In this document: positions 56,481 through 64,000 of the stretch, piece by piece
How positions within the stretch are numbered: position 1 is the first letter of the stretch
Layout of the letters: each line of letters starts with the position of its first letter
Assembly: GCA_021521415.1 (NCBI GenBank)
Contig: JAIQDT010014345.1
Span: forward strand, 124,001-188,000
Length of the DNA stretch: 64,000 nt
Direction: 5' to 3'
Source of the DNA: Bidens hawaiensis
Taxonomy: Eukaryota > Streptophyta > Magnoliopsida > Asterales > Asteraceae
Translations under genes and position numbers: made by a program
Notes under the pieces: model-generated
Databases searched by the model: none
Seen by the model: the letters and a program-made list of their open reading frames with translations, nothing else
Told to the model about the DNA's origin: nothing

Positions 56481-56690
56481 GGTCAACTTGGTCAAACACT
56501 TTACAAATTATTAGAAACCCACTGCCTCAACGATTTTTACAAATTGTTAGAAGATGATATAAGTTCGCTGGGTTTCTAATAATTTGTAAAGTGTTTGACC
56601 CTTAAGGGTCAACTTGGTCAACTTGGTCATGGTTAACTTTAAGCAAACCTATATAAGGGTCAACTTGGTCAAACACTTTACAAATTGTTT
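56470..56690. repeat. Direct and inverted copies of a 35-40 bp segment
   Basis: CCTATATAAGGGTCAACTTG plus the following CAAACACTTTACAAATT occurs at 56471-56510 and again at about 56648-56687. An inverted copy (TGGGTTTCTAATAATTTG, AAAGTGTTTGACCC) lies at 56567-56601. Confidence 0.85.
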
Positions 56691-59025
56691 TTTCACGAGC
56701 GCGGTCGCTCGTGAAAGATTTTTAATGTACCCGAGATTTTTACAGATGATTTTGAATCATGTAGCACCTACACTGCCTCAACGACGTCCTATTCGTTATG
56801 TTGAGAGTGTAAGTAAGAGAATCTTTGCGCAATGTAAGTCGTCAAGTGCTCGTAGAAAACCAGAGCTTCGTCCGCGGCACACTGCATTATTTGGTTATTT
56901 GGTGAACCCTGCTTATATTGCTCCTCTGGGAGACGAATTTCATGACCCGGCACCGCAACAGGCTGATGTTCCTCAACCACCTGTACAGCAAGCACAGCCT
57001 GCTGATCCTGTTGCAGCTCCGGAGGAACATGTTGATCTTGAAGCAGCCTTTGGTGGCCAAGGTTTTTTTTACATGGAACAAATTGATCCAACTGCTGAGG
57101 TTCGAGCCCCAGTAGCTGAGGCATCTGGTGTGAATGTTTCGATGGTAGCTACGTCTGTAGCAGATTCTGAGAGAACCGACTCTGACTCTTCTGCTGATGA
57201 TATCGCTGAAGCACAACAGATTCTGGTCAGACAAGAAAGAATACATGGCAAGAGAAAGAAAGACTCGGATGACAGTGAATCTGACTTCGAGGAGGAGTTA
57301 GACCAGTTGATACGACGATCGAAGAAGGTCAGAACTGGTGAGGGTTCGGGAGCTGGTGAAAGCTCAAGGGTGGTTCGTTTCTCTCCACCCTCGTTATCTG
57401 GTATGACTATGGTTCCTGCTTCTATGACTGTAACAATACCGATAACCTCCAGTGTTCCCGTGGTAACAACGTTATAATCATTTGGCATTCCACCAACCAC
57501 GTTTCAGTTTTCGACTCCCGAGATTGTTTCCTTGTCACCTCCTACTGTTACTGTATCGGAGGTTGTTGCAAGATTTGTTGAGTCAATGTTGGTTGCAACT
57601 GCGGGGTTACCTGTCACAATACCACCCGCGGTTACTGTTCAGCCTTCTTCTGATACTCCAGCTAGTTTGGGAATACCTCCACCTTATGCTCAAGACGTTT
57701 CTCACATGCGTTTTGATTTTGATGCTACCTTGTCTGATTCTGAAAGGATAGCGGCTCTTGAAAGGGTGGTTGCTGAACAGTCAAGAATCAATCTAATTCA
57801 GACTCAAGCTATCCAACGCCTTGTTGCAGAAAATCAGATCCAATCGTCCCTCCTTGTTGAGCACGGTAAACTTTTTGATGCTCTAAAACAGTTCTTAGCA
57901 TCTCAGGGGGAGACGAGCTGCAAGGGCGACGAGTTGAGAACAAAGAAGAGTCAAGATAGAGACGATGATCCCAATGCATCGAAAGGTGCAGGTGGTGAGT
58001 TGCCAAGAACTGAACAAACTCTTGGGACTTCCACATCTCAGGGGGAGTCAACTGGTACGGCAGGTGGATCAGGTGGTGAAAATGTCGTGGTTGTGGATGA
58101 TGAGGAAACGTTGGGTGATGATGATGTGGGTGATGATGATGTGTTAACTATTGAGGAGATTGAAAAGATAGGAGAACAGATTGTGATTGATAGTGAGATA
58201 GAAGAAGGTGAGATTGTGGATGACAGTGTAGAACATGATATTCCAGACGTTGACTAGGTGAACGTGAGTCAGGATATGGATGTGTCAGATGAGTCTGAGT
58301 GGGAAGAAGAGCCGAGATGGAAAGAAGGCTACGCTCAGTGGTTTGTTAAGAAAAAGAAGCCAGCGGTTCCAACCATGTTCAAAAAGAGTTACAATATCAA
58401 AGGGTATGCTGAGTCGAAGAAAGGTATTATTTGCTGGCTGTATGATGAGAAGTTGAGGTTATTTGTGATTAAACGCTTTGATGGGATTCAGTATTTTAAG
58501 AGGATGTTGAGATCTCTCAATACCTTGCCTGAGTGTGAGGTGAAGGATTTGGCTAAATTGGGTTTGATTAATAGGAGTGATGACAATATGGCCAGAATAA
58601 TTGGGAAGATTGTGTGGAAAGAAAGTGTGAAAGAGAAGAAGTTTGAATTGTTAAAGCCGTAGAAAGGGAAGTTAGTTGAAGATAAGGAAAGGGGAATGCG
58701 AGCTGATGGCAAACCTTGGATTGTGATGAAATATAAGCCGGTTCGGTGTTTGAAAGAAGTGCCGATGAAGATAATGCCCAAGGATGTCTTAAAGAATCTC
58801 AAGTGGTGGTACGTTGATAGTCAAACAGCTGAAGCAGTTATGGAAGATGAAGATGAACAGGAGATTCTAAGAGTGTATGATCCCATGCACTTGGTAAATG
58901 TGTCTCAAGCTGACTTGCAGGTACTAAACGATAAGAAGATCTTTTATATTCCTGCGTGGAAAGATGAAGCCAAGAAGTACCAGAGGGTGGTCTTTGTTTG
59001 TGTCAGACAGGGCGTTCATGCTTGA
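56629..59025 (+). pseudogene. Copia-2 post-pol ORF (function unknown), three stops, no frameshift
   Basis: One frame of about 800 codons runs from 56629 to 59025, interrupted only by TAA (57475), TAG (58255) and TAG (58660), each one C-to-T step from a Gln codon. Seen: FLMYPRFLQMILN near 56719; a basic stretch (SVSKRIFAQCKSSSARRKPE); a Pro/Gln/Ala linker; an acidic Ser/Asp region with a KKVR basic patch; a coiled coil at about 57745-57895 (IAALERVVAEQSRINLIQTQ); an acidic segment (DDEETLGDDDVGDDD); and a compact, Lys/Trp-rich C-terminal domain (58258-59025). No transmembrane or fusion-like segment is seen, so it is not an obvious env. The FLMYPRFLQ string is, from memory, common in Asteraceae retroelement proteins. 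The N-terminus appears lost in the rearranged sequence at 56470-56690. Confidence 0.6.
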
Positions 59026-59089
59026 AGACAGGTGACACGAGATTTTTGGGATTACGACACGAGAATGAAGATAGAGATATGAAGCTACT

Positions 59090-59103
59090 GTCAAGGGGGA
59101 GTC
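59090..59103 (+). other. Polypurine tract of copia-2
   Basis: TCAAGGGGGAGTC directly precedes the 3' LTR at 59104. Confidence 0.9.
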
Positions 59104-59522
59104 TGTTGGTGCATAATGTCAGTAGTTCAGTATCTTGTGTTTTGTATGTGTCTGTAATCGTGTTAGATTGTTTGTTTTGGTTTGAATATGGTTTTACACA
59201 AGTTCGCCTGTGATGTAGGCGAACTTGGTCACAAGCGAAGTTATGACAACTTCGCCTAGTATGTTAGGCGAAGTTGTCGAGGATTATATATTCCTCACTT
59301 CGGCTTGTTTTTTAAAAGGAGTTTTTTTTCAGCTGAACGTGTTAGTGATTGTTGAGATCATGTGTTGAAGGGTTGCAATACAATCGTGTTTATTAGTATT
59401 GTAACGTGTGTTTGTGTTTCGGTTCAACGTATTATATATCTTACGCTCGTATCGTATTACGTGGGGTATCCGCACCCTCGTGTTACGAGATACTCCTGTG
59501 TAGATCCGGCTTGGAACCTACA
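59104..59522 (+). repeat. 3' LTR of copia-2 (419 bp)
   Basis: TGTTGGTGCA...CCTACA. Both hairpins are conserved (59199-59227 and 59245-59278), with the pairing arms unchanged relative to the 5' LTR. Confidence 0.95.
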
Positions 59523-59701
59523 TAACATCTTATTTATTTGTGAAACAATTTATCATCAAAGCATAAGTATATTATTAACTTTCATAAAATAAAAAAATAT
59601 AAATTCAAAAAATAAATAAATATTAAAACAAACAATATAAAACAGCCCCGTAATACAGAGGGTAAAAACTAGTTTATATATATTTAAGATAAGATTATAG
59701 A

Positions 59702-60394
59702 TGCGGTACTTAATATTATGTGGGAGCGGACGACCACTCCTTAGTTGACGTAGCTCTGGTTATGTAAAAAACACGAGTAAAGACTCTTGTAATATTGCAT
59801 CAAATATTCAAATGGGATCCATAGCAAAAATGGAAAAGCCACATCAACCCCTATATACTAGCACCCCTTCACTATAAAGGCTGCCACATCTCTTTTGGCA
59901 ATAACCACTACAACCATAAACGTTTGCTCCATCCTGGGTTCACTCGATGGCCTGCCCGTCTTCCGTCTTTACTCCTAACCGATGGGCTTCCGCCTTCTGA
60001 TGCTGAAGCCACTCAGTCGATTCCTGTTTTATTGTTTTCGATTGGGTCATGAGTTTTAACCTAAAAGCTGCCAAGAAGGTTGGGTTGCCGGAAGTTGTGT
60101 TGTGGACGGCGAGTGATTGCCAAGGGTATTGTTTATTCAAGTTCAAAGAAACTTTTGTAAAAATAAACTTATTAGCTTATGACTTTTATAAATAGAGTTT
60201 CTAGAAAATTACTGGGGAAAGTCAAAATGACTAAAAAGTACTTTAAAAAACAGTTGTAATGGGTTTTAAGAGTTTAAAAAAAGTTATGGGTATTATCAAA
60301 CCCATAAGTTAATAAGTTACAAGATCACTACTTATGAAAACTTATTTTTAGCCTTGTGATAAGTTAAAATCTAAAAAACTTTATGGGTTACCAA
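59702..60394. other. Intergenic sequence without recognised features
   Basis: No gene seen. The minus frame at 60146-59940 is short and without family features. Confidence 0.4.
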
Positions 60395-61612
60395 CAACGG
60401 CGGACCTACTAAGGAACCCCCGGGTGCACGACACCCAATCGTTTTTGAAAATTTTGTAGAGACGATATTGAAAAAATTTTAGTGAGCTCATATGACATAA
60501 GAGTGTTAGAGATTAACCCAAATTAAGAAGCTTAATTTTTTTGTAGCGGTAAATCATTATTCTATAAACTTCCTCCGTCCTTTCTTGCATAAACAACCCG
60601 GGATCGAAACTCACCTCTTTATGCTTTCTTTTATGCTTTTTTTCTCTGTATATTTTTTATTTTTACTAGGGTTTGATACCTAAAAATACCCCTTAATATC
60701 TTTACTCATTAACCAGATTACACATCAACTTCTCTTCTTCTGGTCTTATCTTACCATCATCCTCTTCTTCCATCCTTTGTCACCATAAATATAGCACCGC
60801 CGCGTAGCGTGTGTTCATCTTCGGGAAAAGTCCTAGTTCTATCTCAGTCCTTATTAAAAAAATCCTAAAAGGCTAAAACCATTTTTTATACTTAAAAAAT
60901 AATTGATTCTTAGATTAGAATCTTGTTTTCTATGACTACCATAGAATTCGTTATTTAGTTTATTAAAACCTTATAATTAGGGCTAATGGAAGGACTACGC
61001 AAAATAAAGTTATCAATATTTGGTTCCTCATGTTCATCAAAGAAAACTCCTAATATGGTTGAATCGGAGGACCTTCTATCGGATCCCTCCGAGCGAAAAC
61101 TAATATCATCTTATCACACTAATTAAGGAATGATATTAGACGAGCCTATTTGATTAAAGGTCCATGTCAACCACAAGGTCATGGTTTTCCACAACGAATG
61201 TTTGGTAATATAGTAAGACGTTTTGTTCTTTTACTGTTCGTTGAATGTCATGATTGCTTAGAGTATAGTGTAAAAATAGATAAGGCATATTGCTTGGTTT
61301 GTGACTTTTTTAACGAAAGGGGTCAACAAAATGCCTTTGTGACCGTAGGATATGAAGGTTGGCAAAAAAGAAAAAATAGAATTGTTGGTAATGTTGGTAA
61401 AAAATGAATAGTCATGTTGATTTGTTACTTGTTTCATTTCTAGTCACGTTATAATTTGATTGTGTGTTTTTTTATCTTTTGTTATGATATCGTATTGTAT
61501 TATGTATTATATCCCGATTCAACCCAACTGGACCGGAAAACGGTTGGTTTTGAGAAATTTGAAAACTGAAAAAGGGTGAGCCTATTAGGAAAAATTCCTG
61601 AGTCCATCACTG
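60395..61612 (+). mobile_element. hAT-like transposon remnant (1218 bp) with 8-bp TSD GTTACCAA
   Basis: GTTACCAA occurs at 60387-60394 and 61613-61620, an 8-bp duplication typical of hAT. The left end CAACGGCGGACCTA and right end (reversed) CAGTGATGGACTCA match at 9 of 14 positions. The interior encodes a fragment of a TTF-type zinc finger transposase. Most of the transposase is missing. Confidence 0.8.
61060..61407 (+). pseudogene. TTF-type zinc finger fragment of a hAT transposase
   Basis: The readable frame 61150-61407 has IKGPCQPQGHGFPQRMFGN, RRF, DCLEYSVKIDKAYCLVCDFF and VTVGYEGWQKRKN. This is the order of conserved Cys, His and aromatic positions seen in the N-terminal TTF-type zinc finger of plant hAT-dimerisation proteins. 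Upstream pieces (SDPSERKLISSYHTN, about 61080) belong to the same domain in another frame. It ends at a TGA at 61405. The RNase H-like catalytic core and the dimerisation region are absent, so it is inactive. It confirms the hAT assignment of the flanking repeats. Confidence 0.75.
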
Positions 61613-61620
61613 GTTACCAA

Positions 61621-62532
61621 ATACTTTAGATTTTACCAAATAATTTATAAATCTATCGTGATCTTGTTCAAAAGGGGCATGCTACTATGCTCCACTCAAA
61701 GATTAATAGAAGAACTAAGCCTCGTAAAGTGGACGACTTAAGTTATGTAACATGTTAAACAAGTCGAATCGATGCCAACGAATTTCTCATTTTAGACCTA
61801 TAACAAATTTTAACCCAGTTGTAGTTAACATGTACCAAACAATCTATTTATCATTCTTTTTACTGTAAAAACCAAATTTAGGTTTCACAAAACCTGAAAT
61901 AATCCTTGATAAAAAAAATCAAGAAATTAAATATGATAAAGTTTGTTATATATGAAAGTGACAGGTATATATTTACTAAATTAACCAAAAAATATATTGA
62001 TAGATTTAAAGGATATATTTAAATTTTATAAATTTATATGACAATTTACAACAACAACAACCACAATAATAATAATAATAATTTGATTGTTAAAAAAAAT
62101 TGATCAACTTTTAAGCATAGATTTATAATTTAATAATTAAAAAAGTTACTTTGTAAAATGAAAGTATGTTCGAATTTTGTTTTTCTTTATAAACTTCAAC
62201 AATACACATAGTAAAATATTTAATGTTAACATTTGAAATTATATATTCTTTTCAATCTTTAACAAACATGATTTGTTATTAATTTTGGATTTCACCAAGC
62301 ATTTTGGAATATATAATAAAATAATATGTTAATATCTATTTTTATAGAAATGTATAAATAAAATATAAATAAAATGTAAAAGAAAAGTGAATACGGACAT
62401 GTATTAGGGTCAATTAAGATCTTAGTTTTTGGAGGGGAAAAAGTTGTGGGCTTAACCATATACTGACACGTGTCACAGTTATTTTAATTTATTAGAATAG
62501 GTAGATATATATTGGGTATGAATCAAATACAA
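61621..62532. other. AT-rich intergenic sequence
   Basis: No gene. A simple (CAA)n/(AAT)n run lies at about 62048-62082. Confidence 0.5.
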
Positions 62533-62686
62533 ATGAAACTAACGTGCTAAACATGAGAATCAAGTAGAGTAATTGTATATACAAGTAGATTAACTATGTA
62601 ATTACTCTATGATATAATTAAATAATTACTCAATTTCAATATATATTTCCTCTACTTGATTCTCACGTTTAGCACATTAATTTCAT
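62533..62686. mobile_element. Foldback MITE-like inverted repeat
   Basis: Arms 62533-62569 and 62650-62686 are 37 bp each and pair at 34 positions, around an 80-bp AT-rich centre. No coding sequence; the target duplication is not clear. Confidence 0.6.
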
Positions 62687-62701
62687 GTGTACGTTAGCCT
62701 T

Positions 62702-62736
62702 CACACATACACACACACACACACACATATATATAC
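62702..62736. repeat. (AC)n/(AT)n microsatellite
   Basis: About a dozen AC dinucleotides followed by a short AT run. Confidence 0.9.
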
Positions 62737-63056
62737 AAGTAGATACACGCGCGATGCAGCGGGATTAGAAAACATGCAAACAAAAACGTATAAATGTACA
62801 CAACACAAATTTAACAAGATCATGTTAATGTAAGCTAAGGTGAAGTTGAATGTGCTATTAGACAACTATTGATGTATGCACTCGTGTAAAACGTCAAATC
62901 TTTTAATACACTTAAGTAAATAAGAATCCTACTCAATAAATGAACCAGTCTAGACCAAAAATATCGTTTATTCTTTACACTGTGTGTTATACAGTTATAT
63001 CTAGATGTAGTCAAAACGTCAAAAACAAATAAATTGCAACTCGCTTACTCTAAGGT
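62737..63056. other. Intergenic sequence, nothing recognised
   Basis: No ORF, repeat or motif that I can support. Confidence 0.4.
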
Positions 63057-64000
63057 TGTCACACCCTGCCAATAGGGGCCTGGGAGTTTTAAGGACAAAT
63101 TGGTACCAAGTGTAAGCAGCGGAATATTATTGATAAAAATAAGTTATAACGTTTGCATTAAGTATTTATGACAAGGTGTAACTCTACAACTATCTCTTCT
63201 CTGACACTGCTACAATCCCGTGGTTGGTTCTACTAATCTTCTTGGCATCTAATCTTCATTGTTCATGTTCGGCATACGCCTCTATCCTTAAGCGTTCTCA
63301 TTACAAAGCTAATCCAAATTGCTATCCCATAGTACCTGAATACATGCTAAAAAGTGTCAACTAAAAAGTTGGTGAGTTCGGGAGTTTAGCTCACATACAC
63401 ATAAAACAGTTCATTTATAGAAGCGCCCAATTTTGCGTGTATGTAAGTATAAAGCATGGTGCACATCAATCAAGTCCACAATCAAACCTGCAACTAGCAT
63501 AAGTATCCCCAACTCATACTAGAAGTTATACCGTCCCGAATTATCACCCTGCTAAAAGCAATAATCAAACACGTAGGTTATATGCCGCAACGATCCGCAT
63601 ATCTCAGTGTGGTTCACCCAACATAGGGTCACTGTGCGTGGGGGTCTCCCAAATAGTACTACCCATACAAGCCTCCGGCCCATTCCCTCGGGCTAATGAT
63701 TGTGTAAAAGTTAGGACAAAATTTAGCAGTAAAACACCTCTTGATAAATATCACACCATAAGTAAAACCAGCATGTATCCAGCCCAAAAAGTTTAAGTAA
63801 AAAGGGCAGCACGGAACTCACCTCAATCCGTATGCAATATGTTTATGAAAGATAATCAATGAACTTGCACTATGCTAGAAATCACCAAGGACGCCTAGTA
63901 CATATATTAATCAACAATAAGTTATCGAAGAACAATGTGAAATTCATTATTGGTATTGTTTACTAGTTAATTATAAGTGTTGGCCAACGCGTTTGGTTTC
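63057..64000 (-). repeat. Start of a Gypsy LTR (probable 3' or solo LTR, minus strand), runs off the window
   Basis: It opens TGTCACACCCTGCC at 63057, like the gypsy-1 LTR (TGTCACACCCTCAA), and shares AAGTTGGTGAGTTC near 63367 with AAGGTTGGTGAGTTC at 8072. No PBS lies at its left edge, so that edge is the outer one. Any interior would be beyond 64000. Confidence 0.7.

Larger units (their letters stand above)
49557..59522 (+). mobile_element. Copia-2: Ty1/Copia element with post-pol ORF, 9966 bp, TSD TAACA
   Basis: LTRs 49557-49974 and 59104-59522 differ at about nine positions in 418 (roughly 2%, by eye). TAACA flanks both sides (49552-49556 and 59523-59527). Order: LTR, PBS, motif-rich leader, gag, protease, integrase (C-terminal half deleted), RT, RNase H, spacer, second long ORF, polypurine tract, LTR. 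The extra ORF after pol is a feature of some plant Copia lineages (for example SIRE). All frames carry stops. Confidence 0.95.
49063..59672 (+). mobile_element. Helitron copy D (about 640 bp net), split by copia-2
   Basis: The 5' end is TCTATAATAATATATATAAA after A (49062). The 3' end is CCCCGTAATACAGAGGG, then TAAAAA, then CTAG (59669-59672), before T. The left half is 49063-49551 and the right half 59528-59672, joined by the copia-2 target site TAACA. It contains an internal near-duplication of about 90 bp (CCAATTTTATAGTAAAAAAA, at about 49385 and 49480) and an (AT)n run near 49335-49363. No coding capacity. Confidence 0.7.
42502..59701 (-). mobile_element. Helitron copy C (about 510 bp net), split by gypsy-3 and Helitron D
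   Basis: On the minus strand the 3' end is hairpin CCCCGTA-T-TACGGGG, then a short spacer, then CTAG, followed by T (plus 42502-42527). The 5' end TCTATAATCTTATC abuts A at 59701. This is the A/T insertion, TC start and hairpin-CTRR end of Helitrons. Removing gypsy-3 (with its duplication) and Helitron D leaves one continuous copy that aligns with A and B. It sits in copy B. Confidence 0.65.

Overview
This window is plant nuclear DNA, and almost all of it is nested transposable elements. I found no RNA gene, CRISPR array, plasmid or bacterial feature, and no convincing single-copy host gene. The base is AT-rich intergenic DNA with plant-type LTR retrotransposons (chromovirus with chromodomain, Athila-like Ty3/Gypsy, two Ty1/Copia), Helitrons, a PIF/Harbinger-like element, a hAT remnant and a foldback MITE. 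The flavour of the elements reminds me of Asteraceae genomes (lettuce, Tanacetum, sunflower); that is inference from memory, not shown by the sequence.

Layout. 1-10399: a minus-strand chromovirus (Tekay-type), whose outer LTR runs off the left edge. It sits inside the 3' part of a minus-strand Copia element (copia-1, 10400-16566). 16567-17961: featureless AT-rich DNA. 17962-34640: a large minus-strand Athila-like element with an intact 3' LTR and a 5' LTR cut off after about 290 bp. It carries two later solo LTRs (22415-24115 and 26686-28697), each with a perfect 5-bp target duplication. 34641-37500: remains of an unclassified plus-strand retroelement. 39556-41338: a Harbinger-like DNA transposon carrying only the MYB/SANT-like accessory gene. 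41573-59701: nested Helitrons (D inside C inside B), with a chromovirus-like Gypsy element (gypsy-3, 42658-48734) in C and a second Copia element (copia-2, 49557-59522) in D. 60395-61612: a hAT remnant. 62533-62686: a foldback MITE. 63057-64000: the start of another minus-strand Gypsy LTR.

All element coding regions carry stops, frameshifts or deletions, so no autonomous copy is present. LTR pairs are still about 98% alike by eye, so the insertions are fairly recent.

Most unusual signals: (1) paired GC-rich 13-mers with a constant 22-bp period in the Athila element, three pairs followed at 15-17 bp by a TATA box, one in the LTR and two in front of small coiled-coil ORFs; (2) a GCGAAGTT motif family in copia-2, forming perfect hairpins in the LTR, a 16-bp-period array in the leader and a third cluster before a long post-pol ORF, each cluster followed by a TATA box; (3) extra ORFs in three element families; (4) a three-level Helitron nest.
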